DNA of 64,000 nucleotides from Mugil cephalus (taxonomy: Eukaryota > Chordata > Actinopteri > Mugiliformes > Mugilidae): the NCBI RefSeq assembly GCF_022458985.1, contig NC_061772.1:10840001-10904000 (forward strand), written 5' to 3'. The stretch's first letter is position 1. Each line of letters begins with the position of its first letter. The translations under genes were made by a program, and so were the position numbers. The notes below the pieces were generated by a model that was not told where the DNA came from, searched no databases, and saw only the letters and a program-made list of their open reading frames with translations. Positions 19,924 to 32,689 of this stretch are shown here, piece by piece.

Positions 19924-22770
19924 ATGTGGCACTCAGCCATCCTCCTCCTGGCTGCCAGCCTGTCGGTGAGCCTGGCCAGGCCCCACATCCATCCATTGTC
20001 TGATGAGATGATCAACCATATCAATAAATTAAATACAACTTGGAAGGTAAGATTTCCTTTTCCTTCAGTTAAGAATTCAACCAGATGAACTCGGTCTGAC
20101 TCAATCTCCTCCCTGTGCTGCAGGCTGGTCACAACTTCCGTAACGTTGACTACAGTTATGTCCGGAAACTCTGCGGTACATTGCTGAAGGGACCCAAACT
20201 GCCAATCATGTAAGTCTTGCTTATAATTTGTCTGACGGGCATCTACTTACACATTACGTCACCACCCACAGGTGTTCCCAATAAAAACATACAATAATAT
20301 GGGTGGCTGACTTATTGTGTTACACTGCGGTAGCATAAAGTAAAGATGTGCCCTGTGTAACAACACTCATAAGTTTCCTGAAGAGTTTTTGAAGGTCAGT
20401 GTGGTGACTGGTCATCAGACCATGTCGTCCTCCTCTTCCTCCTCACGCCTGATTTATACAAAAAATGGGCAAAGAGGTGAAAATGAGGCTGGTGGGTGAA
20501 ACCTTATCTGCGACAGCACGCGCTGAGAGTGACCACACCCTTTAATAATACATGGCTTTAATCTTGATATGATTAAAATGAGTTGTATTAGAATTCCACC
20601 CCACACTGTCGAGTATTTTAACTTGAAGGTCCATGGGGTTTGACTCATGTTTTTGAGGAAGCCTCTAGTCGTTTGAGGAAGTGAGACTTCAGCGTTGGCT
20701 CCAGTTTTCAACCTCCGAGTTTGCCGCTTGAGTAATTCTCGAACCTGTGACTGTGTTCTCTTCTGCAGGGTTCAGTATGTTGGAGACGTGGCGCTGCCCA
20801 AACAGTTTGACGCCAGGGAGCAGTGGCCCAACTGTCCCACCCTGAAGGAGATCAGAGACCAGGGCTCCTGTGGATCCTGCTGGGTGAGATAAACACTCGC
20901 TGCTTTAAAAAAAAGAAAAAAAAAAAAAAGTTATGACGTGCAGCTGGGATTATTTGCCTTCAAGGGTTTTGTAATATGTACAGCACATGATAACCTCTAT
21001 TACACAGACCCACAGTTCAGATGAAGTCAATCAAACATTTATGCTGCTGTAAAGTGAAATCTCATTCGTGCACTGTTGCCCTCTTTGATTTGGTGGTTAC
21101 TTCTTCCCCCCCAGGCGTTTGGTGCTGCAGAGGCCATCTCCGACCGCGTATGCATCCACAGCAACGCCAAGGTCAATGTAGAGATCTCCTCCGAGGATCT
21201 GCTGACGTGCTGTGAAAGCTGTGGCATGGGGTGAGAGGCAGCGATGTGGAAACACTTTCTCTTTTCGCATTGTTACAGAATCAGTAGTAGGAGGAGGAAA
21301 AAAAAAAATCACGAGTGCCTCCTGTTATTGGGCACAATGGACATCTGAAGTTATGTCAATGCGCAAAGCTGAAATATGTGATAGTAAAAGATTTTTTTTC
21401 TGGCTTTTAAGATGCAATGGTGGCTACCCTTCAGCTGCCTGGAACTACTGGACCAAAGAGGGACTGGTCTCTGGAGGTCTCTATGACTCCCATATTGGTG
21501 AGTTTGTTTCCTATAGTGGTTCACACACACGTGTGCGTGTGTGTGGGCATCTACAATAATGACGTCATACGTTTGGGTCTACAGGTTGCCGGCCCTACAC
21601 CATCGCCCCCTGTGAGCACCATGTGAATGGGAGCAGGCCTCCCTGCACTGGGGAGGGTGGCGACACACCCGAGTGCATACACAGCTGTGAATCTGGATAC
21701 CAACCCAGCTACCAGGATGACAAGCACTACGGTGAGGAGACTGTTTCCCAAATAACTCTAAAATGAGCTGTGTTTGAGGGTATTGGCCAGTAATTATAAA
21801 ACACATTAATTTACATTTAAATTAAAAAAGGATTTTTTTTTTTTCTCGTCGTGTGATTGCTTCAGTCTGTTGAAATGCATTTGGTAAAGTTAATTTGAAT
21901 AATAGATGGATGATTTACTGTCTTGACTAAGTATGCTTCATATTTAACTGAGTCATTACCCCACTAATTACCACTAGTTACTACATGAAGCCCTAATGTT
22001 GGTGAACACACACACACACACATGCAGTAGAGGAACCTAACTCAAAGTGTGTTGCAGGTAAAACATCGTACAGCGTGCCGTCAGAGGAGGAGCAGATCCA
22101 ACATGAGATCTACAAGAACGGCCCCGTAGAGGGAGCGTTCACAGTCTATGAGGACTTCGTCTCGTACAAGTCTGGTAAGAATACATGCACCAGTGAGACA
22201 TGTGGTATAAACAGTTCTGCGTGGAGGTGTGTTAAATGTGTCTGATCTCCGGTTCCTTGCAGGTGTGTATCAGCACATGTCAGGATCTGCTGTGGGTGGA
22301 CATGCCATCAAGATCCTGGGCTGGGGAGAGGAGAACGGTGTCCCCTACTGGCTCTGTGCCAACTCCTGGAACACTGACTGGGGTGACAAGGGTGAGTAAA
22401 AACACTGAATTTACTGTTGCCACGAAAATAGTCATTTCTTATATAGTGTTTGTGTGTGTAAAAGTGACAATTTTTGTTGGAGCCAATACACTGGTTGTAC
22501 TAAAATAATTTCACCTTTACTTAAATAATGAATCTACCAATGTACAAGTCTGTTATGCTTTCATATGTACAACTCCATGCATTTTAAAGGTTCCCGCCAT
22601 ATTTGTGTGCGTCTGTATGCAGTCACACTCGAGACGTGCATGTGTTGCTTTCTTGATTGTACGTTGAACTAACGTCGTTGTGCTTCTGATCTTCAGGGTA
22701 CTTTAAATTCCTGCGTGGGTCTGATCATTGTGGTATTGAGTCTGAAATTGTGGCAGGAATTCCCAAATAA
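19924..22770 (+). CDS. ctsb: Cathepsin B (9 coding exons, 330 aa)
   Basis: Lysosomal papain-family cysteine protease with endo- and dipeptidyl-carboxypeptidase activity. Coding exons: 19924-20046, 20124-20209, 20769-20883, 21115-21230, 21412-21497, 21585-21731, 22058-22174, 22263-22391 and 22697-22770 (993 nt in total). The N-terminus [18 protein letters not shown] is a signal peptide. The propeptide runs to about residue 78, and the mature enzyme begins near [11 protein letters not shown]. The catalytic triad is intact: Cys107 in GSCGSCW, His277 in GGHAI and Asn297 in ANSWN. The occluding-loop pair HH is at 187-188 (CEHHVNG), which is specific to cathepsin B and gives the exopeptidase activity. 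N-glycosylation sequons are at N37 and N190, the latter shared with human. The short C-terminus AGIPK lacks the last residues of human CTSB. Teleosts have ctsba and ctsbb paralogues; I cannot separate them with certainty. Confidence 0.96.
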
Positions 22771-23535
22771 AACCTCAGGTAAGACAACAAAACATAAAAC
22801 ATAGTAGGATATAAAGTATTGGCCAAAAGAAACCAATGTTTACTTTGTGAATATAATGTAAAACTTCAGTGTCTCAACAAAACTGTTTTTCTCTTGCAGG
22901 GTTTTATCTGCAGCATTATGACATTGTCACTAGAGGGCGACACACACTGCTTGGAACTACAACTAATTTTTTTTTTTTTTTTTTTAATAGTTAAAGCCAA
23001 CGGATCGCTTTGTGCACACTGCATGTGGTTTTCCTTTGACAGACAGGACTCACTTACTTTAGGTGGATTTACAGATGGAATAGGACGACACAGCAACAAT
23101 ATACCTGAGCACCAGATGCCATAGTTACACTGCGTGGTTCAGATTAGGTCTCGTCTTTCACTTCGTATGACAAGCAGGACACGAGAGGAATATGTTATTT
23201 TTTTTTTTTGCACTGGTGTACAATGTGGACTTTATTTTGTGAGCAGAATGATTGTAGTTGTGGTTAATTAAGGACAAGAAGCCTGTTTGTTTGAATGAGT
23301 AATTTGTGATAATCACAGCTTTCATATTGATTTGCTACTTTGAATTCCCTACCAGTGCTACTCCATATGTCAGAACGTACTGTCTGGAACTTGTGCCTGT
23401 TTGTGTTTTTAAATTTTAGTATGAGATTTTTTTAAACACTGTTAGAAATTAGATGCGAGTGTTTTTATCTGTCAGTATTGATAATGTCGATACATTGCTG
23501 TTTTGAATTGAATAAAATTTGGTTTCAACTACGTG
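22771..23535 (+). other. ctsb: ctsb 3' UTR, with an extra intron
   Basis: After the stop the exon continues to an AG|GTAAG donor at 22778/22779, and a good acceptor lies at 22899, so a small 3' UTR intron is likely. The terminal exon holds a CTCF-like TCACTAGAGGGCGAC (22927-22941) and ends near the AATAAA signal at 23511-23516. Confidence 0.6.
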
Positions 23536-23979
23536 TTTGTAACATTTATTTTTACTTATTTAAAGCCCGAAGAAGTTAGATGTGACACATGAATACAGCA
23601 GCAGAGCATTCATTCTTAAAAATGTAATCCAAAATGGTGAAGGTATTGAGTGTTACTACTTCATGGATTAATTTGTCTTCTAATGTGGAAACGAAATGTG
23701 GAAAAAATCCACCTTTAGATTACGAGAGTTTGTTTTTAGTATGTAATTATCTGGGTTGTCCTAAATGAGTCACTTCCGCCTTATCAGCAAACACAAACAC
23801 CGCCCCTCTCCACGTAGTAGACTTTAAAGATGGTTACTTTTCAATACCAGCGTCCGCCCATTATCCAACCAAGGAAGCGGTGCTACAAAATAAGACGTGT
23901 GAAAGTGGTCAACTTCGCAAAACAACTTCAGAAAGTGTTTGGAGGAGGAGTAATAAGAGGGATGATGTGGTGATGATTC

Positions 23980-24155
23980 GAGTTCAAAACTGAACTCCCG
24001 GATATTGTTCAGTATCCGCCCATTTGAGGTACATCCGGGACAGCCAGGCTCTCAAAGCGAACAGACCGGCCGACCGCGCCGCACGTTACTGGTCGAGAGG
24101 AGGGAGCGCTTGTTCATTACTGCGCGAGCCGCCGCCGTAGCCAACACAGGGAGCG
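23980..24155 (+). promoter_or_regulatory. CpG-rich promoter / 5' UTR of adpgk2
   Basis: A CpG-dense stretch (GACCGGCCGACCGCGCCGC and neighbours) surrounds the first coding exon. No TATA box is seen, which fits a housekeeping CpG promoter. Exact start unknown. Confidence 0.5.
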
Positions 24156-27100
24156 ATGGAAGGGGGAGGCAGGGTGTCGTGGATGAAATACGGGTCTGCT
24201 GTGTCCCTGTTTGTGGTTCTGTTGGCCTTCTGGTTCCGCTCACCCCAGAATGCAGGACTGGACGACCGCCTGGACACCGTCCTGTCCTCTCTGCTCCGGG
24301 CTGAAAGCAAAGTCTTCGTGGACAACGTCGCCAGACCGAGAGTGGCTGTGGGTACGTACTGAGAGCTGCTAGCCCACAGTGGATAGCTTCACACAGTCCG
24401 GGGGGTATGTGGGGTTAATAATCACCAAATCCGAGGCGAATGGCATCCGAAATATTAATTCGCTCCAGATGAACATTTACAGCATTAACCTTATTTATTT
24501 TTTACCCTTTCGCTAATGAAACAGATGGTGGTTTGAAATCAACATGTATTTTACAGTATAGCTAATAAAATGGCTAATGTTATGTTGCGTTATTGCTTAA
24601 AATTCTAACAAAATACAGGGACAAAGTAAAGTGAATCTGAAATGGTCATGAGACAAACTATCACAGTTATCAAGTCAAGGGGATCTGAGAATATGTTATG
24701 TTGCAGCCACTAAAGCCACAAATGAGTTGCACAGTCATCAGATTTTCAGCAGAAATCCTCCACGAACCAGTTGGAGACCAGGGCTTTGTATTAAAATGCT
24801 GGTAAACATCCATGTGATAGACACTTAGTTTATCCTGAGGGCCCTGTGGAGCAGGACAAAGACATCAGTCTGTCACTCAACAAGCTTCTCTCACTGATAG
24901 TCCCCACAGTTGTCCTCTGTCCAGTCTCTCATGATCATGGCTAAAACCTGTTCCTTTGGACTGTGAGGAAAAAAACACTAAAACAGTCTTATCTGCCCAA
25001 CCTTTACCCAGATCATCAGCAGGTCCAGCCACAACGTCCACACCTGTTAACTTTGTAATTGTTGGTAATTATTCGAAGTCTAATCTGTTAATATTCAGAG
25101 CTATAACACAGTGTCAAATTGACAAAGTGTCTCAGAAATGCAACACAAATGCTGAGGACATGACAAGAATTTCAAACTGTTATTTACTGAAAATCAATAA
25201 ATCAAAATAAACAACAACATAAAAAACAACTTCCTGACAGAGATGGATGAATCAAGCTGGTGCCACTAAGTCAGATTAAATAAATGTGAAATCTTTTTAA
25301 TATTTCTTGCTTCTCTGAGCCATTTTTCCTCACTGGTAAACTATCTGGCGTTGTTATCCTTTGTCTTGGCATTTGTTCAGACTTGACAGGGAATGTTTTA
25401 GCTCAGAGCTATGTCTTGATGAGAGACATTCGATCCAGCAGCTGAAACTGACGACGTGTTTGATCAGTTGACCGTCCGCTGCAGCAGCACTGGACGCAGC
25501 AGCTGCGTGGCTTGTGCGCCTGGTTTTAGTTGAGTCTAACAGAAAATGCAATGTCATCTTGCGATGTTATCTCTTCATCTCGTGTTTGTTTACCCAAAAT
25601 AATTAACCGTATACCTGCAGCTCAGTGTGTTTTTGCTGCGTCATCATCTCTCTTTGCTGCTTGATTCACAGGTTTTGGAGGTTGTGTTGACTTGATAGTA
25701 GATGGTGTGTCGTTGCTGAAGAAGATAAACCTCCCTTCAACGGACCAGCCTCTACATCATGACTACATAGAAAATGCTGAGCAGCTGGCTCAGAGCTTTG
25801 CCTACTTCTTTGCACCGGGAGCTGCTGCAGAGTAAGTAAAGTTGTGTGACAAGAGCGAGCTGTCGAGTAACCCGAGGTTTACACTGCTCTAATGAAAATA
25901 CATGCACATGAACATAAACCAGTACACCTGCAAATATTTGAATGTGAAAGTTTAAGTGTTTGGACAGGTTAACTGTGCCTTCCTGTTATTGTTTTTGTTA
26001 CAAGAGGATACAATGTTCGTGAGAGCAGAGAACGACCATTTTAAAACAGTTTCCTTGTCGCACCCCGTGGATACACACTTCCTGAAAGACAAAAAGGCCA
26101 AGAGCATGTGTCAAAAAGCGCATGTTCTGTATTTTTTTTAACTAATAGGCATATTTTCCAGTGACTTTTACCAGTTGAACTACATTTAACCTTAAACTAG
26201 AAGTTGAACTAGGCAAAACTCAAAAAAATGCAGACATGCCGCTTTTACAACGCTCTGAGTCTGTTTTTGGACTTGGTATGTTTACTGCACACAGCACTGG
26301 CTTCATATTTCTCGTATGACATTACTCGAATAGTTGTTTAAGGAGTTTCTCTCTCTTATTTTAAATGTGTCATTCTCCCTAAACAAGATTTGTCTACAAC
26401 AAGCTCAGGCGAATCCGTATCTTCAGCTTTTGGTACCTCAGACATGTCTTGATCAGTGGCATCAGTCGGAAAATATTTTCATCGACACACAGACAATATC
26501 CTTCTGGGGGGAAGGTTATTAAAAATAAACTTTGACCCGTTTCACTGAAATTGTTGTTACATTCAATAATGTCTGCCAATAGACCAGTTTAACGGTCTGT
26601 GTAATGATGTATAATTTATGTATTTAATGCCACATCATCCTACCTCAATAAGATCAATGAATGATAAGAAAGACAAGGAACAAATGTTGTAGCTGCTTTC
26701 AAGTTTCAGTGTTTCCATTTTCTCAACGTTTCACTTGTTTTCTTTGCAGGCGTTTCATGTTTAATGACACCCTCTTCAGTGAGCTCGTTGAGGAGGCGCG
26801 TGACTTACCTGGGAACAGATGGTCAGTAGGCGGCAACGCTCCGGTAATGGCTGGTCGCATGGCAATAGAGGGATGTGATGTGTTGCTAGGGGGAAGTTTC
26901 AGTCCCGATTTCACTGATGTCCTGTCCCAGCACATTACAGGTAAACGCACAGACAAACGCACTGTTACGACTTTCACTGATCTGTCCATCTCATTTTAAT
27001 AATCACGCACACTGGACTTTTCCTTTTGTACTCCCTCCTCCTCTATTAATTATTTTATGCTTCTGTCTGTCTAGTGGCGGGTAACATAGTAGAAGAGCCA

Positions 27101-29319
27101 GACATTCACCTGATCCTGGAGTATCCGTCTGGTGCCAGCTGGGGGAGGTACACATCACGTAGAGCCAACAGGTAAGTCTTATTGAGATCATTTTAGAGCA
27201 CCGGCTCTAAAAACACACACAAAAGTGTGTGTGTATTAAGACACGTTTTCACTCTTTATATCAGGCTCTGGTTAACACACACAAACACATACACATATAT
27301 TTAAACAAATGTAAGACTTGCCTGGTAGCTTTATTTGGCTCTGTTTGTTTTTGTTTGTTCTTTGCAGATATATAATCCACAGTGATGACCACAACCCCTA
27401 CCTGGCCTCTATGGAGGCGTTTGCTGAGAAACTAAAAGACTTTCAACCAGATCTGCTGGTGGTGGGTGGGCTGCAAATGATGGACAACTTCCCCTTCCAG
27501 TCAGGTCAGAAAAGACTGTGACAACCTTTATTTATTTGAAATTAATTTCGCTCAAACAGTTGGTTACGCTCAAAGGTTAAATAAGGCCACGGGCAGTTAA
27601 TCTTTATACACTCATGCTGATAAGAAAATTACTTTTTGATTAGCATTGTTCTCTGAAGTCACGTCTGTAGATAAGAGTTTGGGCTCAAATAACTACTTCA
27701 TTCAATTTAAAACATGTTTTAATGGCTGTTGATGGGGACAGGTCTTCAAAGAGGGAATAAAAGGCGGTCAGACTGAGAGGACATAGCAGGCACAGGCAGA
27801 TCATAACTAACTTCTCCCTCTGAACCAGACTGTTTGTACAGTCAATCATCTGTGTGCTATTTGATGTGACAGTCATTTTGTCGGCGCTTTGTTCTTCTCC
27901 CACATCCCTCTTCTATCGTCTCTCACCTCTCAAACTTCCCTTCCCTCGTTTTCTTTTCATTGTCAGTCTTTTCCTTCAGCATCCTTTTACCTGACATGCC
28001 TTCTTCATATTTCCTTTCTCTTCATCTAACCTTTCTTTCCTTATTCCAGGCGAACGAGGCGCTCTCTTCTCCCGCCTGGCAGACCTGCTGTCCTCCACGA
28101 AGCCACAGATCGGGATCCATTTCGAAATGGCCAGTTTTGTGGAAGAGAGTATAATGGAAGACCTGCTCCACTACGTCATCCCCCACGTATGTGTGACTTC
28201 AACATTTACATTAACGCAAGAGAGTCAAACGATCATCAAACACAGGGATGAAAAATAGAAAAGTCTGAGGCAGCGTAGTTCAAATGTGCACACAGTGTCG
28301 GGTAGTTTGAGATTTGTTTAGTAAAATTTGTTGAATACATTGGTAAACAAAACCGGCACAGTAGGAACTGCATGTACCTCCCTTTATTTACATACTGTTT
28401 ACATCCAAAAAAAAAATGAATGATACATTCCTCTGTTTTCTTACTGTCACAATTTAGAATTTTTGCTAAAAGTCTTCTGCTTGGTATTTCTTTTTCAACT
28501 GCAGTTATTTTATTCCACTCAGCTCAGAAACGTAACAGTCAGCGAGGCGTGTACCTGAGTGTGACGTATACTAAGAAATGTTTAAGATCACAATCTTTTT
28601 TTTTTTTGGTTTAAATACCCTGCGCTTACAGTGTTAATGATTGTGAAAGACTGTCTCTCATTGCAAAAACCTGGTTGCAACAGTGTGTTTTCTTTTCTGA
28701 GATGCTCAGTTCGGTTGATGCAGTTTAATGAACTGGTCTAATCCTGTTTTTTCAGGCGGACTCTTTAGGGATGAATGAACAGGAACTTCCCAACCTGCTT
28801 AGCCTGCTCAAAGGCTCCAACATCACCGTGTTGTCAGACCCGAACCCCCGAGTAGCCACTGTCCTCGACCAGATGAGGGAGGTCTATCGCATCCTCAACC
28901 AGCGCCACAAGGATTCACTCGCAGACAGTGACACAAGCGGTGGTCAAGCTCAGGTTAAGCCGCTGACCCGGCTCCACGTCCACACGCTGGCCTTCCAGGC
29001 CATGATCGTGACGCGTGGCTCCCAGTGGAAGAACACTATGTCGGCCACAGCCAAGGCCTCGCTCACAGCCAACCGCCACGTCTGTGGCTCTAACGACATT
29101 GACCCCAGCAAAGCGAGGCTCATCATGGACGACTCCTTCTCTGTGAGTCGGCGGGAGGGAAGCCAGCGCATCCCTCTGCAGGAGACCAGGCCTGTCAGCT
29201 GCTGGGATGAGGACGACTACGAGATCTGCGTGGCTCCAGTGCTGGTGTGCACCGAGGTTTACCAGACCGCAGGTGGAGGGGACAACATCTCAGCCGCCGG
29301 CCTGGTGCTGCAGATCTAG
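24156..29319 (+). CDS. adpgk2: ADP-dependent glucokinase, ADPGK2-like (7 exons, 493 aa)
   Basis: Ribokinase-superfamily enzyme that phosphorylates glucose to glucose-6-phosphate using ADP rather than ATP; the vertebrate family is attached to the endoplasmic reticulum. Exons: 24156-24351, 25672-25831, 26750-26940, 27075-27171, 27368-27504, 28050-28186 and 28756-29319 (1482 nt). Residues about 10-28 (KYGSAVSLFVVLLAFWF) form a signal anchor. Family marks follow: GFGGCVDLIVDG, GGNAPVMAGRMA, HLILEYPSGASWG, FQPDLLVVGGLQMM and RLHVHTLAFQ. The catalytic GXGD motif is GGGD with Asp482 in TAGGGDNISAAG, aligning with GLGDAISAEG of human ADPGK. Length matches human ADPGK (497 aa), but identity looks moderate, so I favour the second vertebrate paralogue adpgk2 over adpgk. 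Family assignment is very sure; the paralogue is less so. Confidence 0.9.
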
Positions 29320-32300
29320 TTTAGGACACGAAATGATCCATGCTTGTCTAGTACGAACTAGATGTCGGCAAACAGCGTGACTCTGGAAACTTGATCTGGG
29401 CGTGACACAAACCAGCCGCTGTGGCAGGTATCAGGCTAACGGTGGTAACCTTTGCAGCTCGTGGGCCTAGTGGACCATGAGGAAATTTATTGTTCTCATT
29501 CATAGGAGTCAGATGATGGAGTGCAGTGGTTGTTCAACAGGCTAGGCCACCCACTCTTTGAATATATGAACTTGGTTTTGATTTTGTTTTTGCTCATGAA
29601 GAACCAATCAACTCAATAATCAGTTTTGACAACTGAGTGATTTCTATGCTAACCAGACTTTCTGCAGTTAAGTCTCAGTTAGGTGTGTTTGTGTTTACAT
29701 TGGACGAGGGCGTCGTCAAGGATTTAATCCTCCCTTGTGTTAACGTTGTCAGGACATAATGATTAATTCTCTGTCTCTGAGTGTTGAGCCCCTTTCACTC
29801 AGTTATTTGACCTTTAGAGCCAAAACACGTCCCACCCATTCACTGTAGTCATTGTCCGACTCTAGTGATTTTAATGGCCTGTCCTTTTCTATTCCTCTCA
29901 GGCCTTCAGTCAGGATGAGATAAAGAGGGTGTGTCAAGTTTTGCTCGGCTATTGGATGAATTCTTTTGACCACTTCGCTGTGCAGCGATTCAAAAATGAT
30001 GCTCATATATTAGATATGAACCGGCTACATTAAAGCTACAGCTCAAACCAGTGAACAAGCCTTTGATCTCAGCTGCCTTTGAGCAAAATGCATTTTCAGA
30101 CCATTTTACTGAGAGGCCGTCCTGCCTCTTCCCTCTTCTGTCCCATTCACTAAGGCAAAGAAATATTTATGGTAGAAAGCTACTGGTCTTCCCAGTATAT
30201 GTGAAAAGTGTGCAGAGTAGTTAGGGTGTGTTTCTTTTGGTTTGTCATTCCTCAGTAGTTCCGTTGTGGAGCAATCTTGCAAAAATGATGTTAGGAGGTT
30301 ACTGGATATGATGTCAAAAAATTTCCTCTCTACCTACATGCAAGGGTAGAGTGGTTTGTCCTTCCCTTTGTCAATCACCTGTTGTTGTCTCTCTCTATTT
30401 CCTGTTTCTTCGTCATACTTGTATCTGTCATAGTTCCTCTTGGTCTCTACCTCTCACCTTTTGTCAATTTCTGATGCTTTAAGGACCAAATAAGTGTGGA
30501 CTGCTCCAGATAACGTTGCTGCATGGGAGAAGTTACTGGCATGCGTCTCACATTTCACATTATGTGTTTGGACACAGTGAAACATAGTTACACGGATCTC
30601 TTTACTTGAAGCCATGGTGTTGCTCACCATGAATCCCATTGATTTGTGGAGTAGTGGACCACTCGTAAATGTTTCCATACGTTTCCTTTGTCTCTCTTGT
30701 AGTAGGATTAAAAGCCAGACAGCTCTGCCCTCAGTGTCCAGCTACAAGAATGATCCAGCATGATGTGTCGTCTTTCACTTTTCACCTGTTTCCTGATATT
30801 AATGAGATAATGTTGATCTATAGGTAGAAGTTGTGCCCTGTCTCTACACGACCACTTATATTCAAATGCGTATTTATTGATGCAACTGGACTGAACTGGT
30901 GATGCAGCCTTACAACTTCCTCACCATGTACAAACATTCCTCCACAGACCGAGCTTCAGTTATTTTCTTCACTCAGTGTAGTACACAATTTGTTGAGAAA
31001 CGTGTTCATTGCTTTCTTAGCGATGTGATGTCGAAAGCTTACAGCCACATTTTAACGAGGAACACGTTCAAAAGGACGATGGCCAGAGAAAAAGAAGAAT
31101 GTAAAGGCAAAGAAATCCCTTTAAATCTTTTCCTCGCGAGTCTTTTCACCGTACTGATTTGATGCTTTTGTTTAGTTAAACTGAAAGTAAATGAGCCTTT
31201 TTTCTGTTTTTACTTCACGTTTTGTGAAAAGGGAACTTTTCGTGCAGATTTATTTCTATCACTATACGCTAATGATTTCTTTTTTGTCTTAAACAGTGAT
31301 TAGAAGATGACGGGTTGTGTTAAACTGTGAACTGGAGCCACCGCATGCATCCATGCTCATATAGAGGTCGGCTTGTGTTTCCCTCTGCAGTACTTATCTA
31401 AGCTTTAGATAAGTCTAATCATCCATGTCCCAAAGCTGTGTTTAACTGTTTCATGCATGTTGTTTATCCAATGCAGAATCACCTGAGATAAAAGTCTACG
31501 ATGATTAAGCGATCATTGCTTTGTTTTGTTTTTTAATACGCCAAGGGTCATTTACTGCAAAGCTAATGATCATTAAGACACAAGACACCAGCGATAAAGA
31601 CGCCATCCTGTCACTGCAAAGTCACCATCACGTAGTTTCCTCCCAACATTTAACACGTTTCATTTCATTTAGCATCACTTCATACTGGTGGTGTTGTTGG
31701 CCTTGGTTTTGTTACTAATTCCTGCTTTATTTATGTACTTTGGCTGCACCTACTGACGCCACCAGGGTGCCCAGATACTGTAAATAATTTATGTTCTCAC
31801 TCAGGAGCTTGTCAGTCAGATGTCAAATTACTTTTAACGTTGAAGTTTCAGAGTGGCTACTTCGTATCTGCAGCTTAAGGAAGCTTAAGGATCAAGCCTT
31901 GAGTCCATGCTACATGGGATTGTAGACTGAATATCTACAACGGTGAACATTTTCTGTTCAAAACCTGGCTTTACCGTGCTTCACAGCTGTAAATCCTGTG
32001 CAGCAGAGCATGCTATTTTGAAACCCAGCGTGTTGCCTTAGACTCTATTTTCAGCCCACACTCTGGGTTTGGAACAGCAACAAGCTCTTGTTACAAGTAG
32101 CGTTTCCCTCTCAGATTTAGATGCATATTTTAGCATCGTCAGATCACCTCACAAAGCCCCAGAATCCACACACCAGCAGTCTGAATGACTTCACTGTTAA
32201 ACCCACTCAAGTGCACGATTACAACCAATATGTCTTTCATTAGCTACATGATGATCTCGATGTGTGAATATATTAACAAAAAGTGGACTGCTTTCAGTCA

Positions 32301-32689
32301 AATCGATTTATACTATATGTGCCCTTTCCTGTGTAATGTGTTTCATGAGAACATCTCTGCCAGATCAAACCTCTAAATACAAGAGCTTTGCCGCAATGTA
32401 TGAGCTAATACCACTGATAAGTTTTCTTAAATCTTCCCATTTGAACAAGCATTTTGATCTGAATCCAACAATGATTTTACAATTTAATTAGTGTAATAAT
32501 GAGAACTAAACCTTGTTTATGTATTAATTATACCATGGTGGCAGAGCAACAAGTCCATATTAAAAACATACTGAGAAAAGAACAGACACTGCTCTTATGG
32601 CAGCTGAGCGTCTTGAATGTGAACATGAAAATGAGAGACTGCACTATCTGCAGACCATTTACACAAATTGTGTGAGTTTGTGATGGTCC
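29320..32689. other. adpgk2 3' UTR and converging intergenic DNA
   Basis: No further coding exon is supported. adpgk2 (+) and efcab2 (-) converge here. I see no canonical AATAAA within 3 kb of the adpgk2 stop, only ATTAAA variants (near 30030, 30705 and 32556), so the transcript end is undetermined. An ATTAAA on the minus strand at 32483-32488 could end efcab2. Confidence 0.4.

Noticed and set aside
21560-21567. Full CRE palindrome TGACGTCA in a ctsb intron
   Set aside because: An 8-base match is expected by chance about once per 64 kb, and intronic placement gives no added support.
29803-30006. Minus-strand 67-codon frame after adpgk2
   Set aside because: No start context, splice signals or recognised similarity; likely chance within the 3' UTR.
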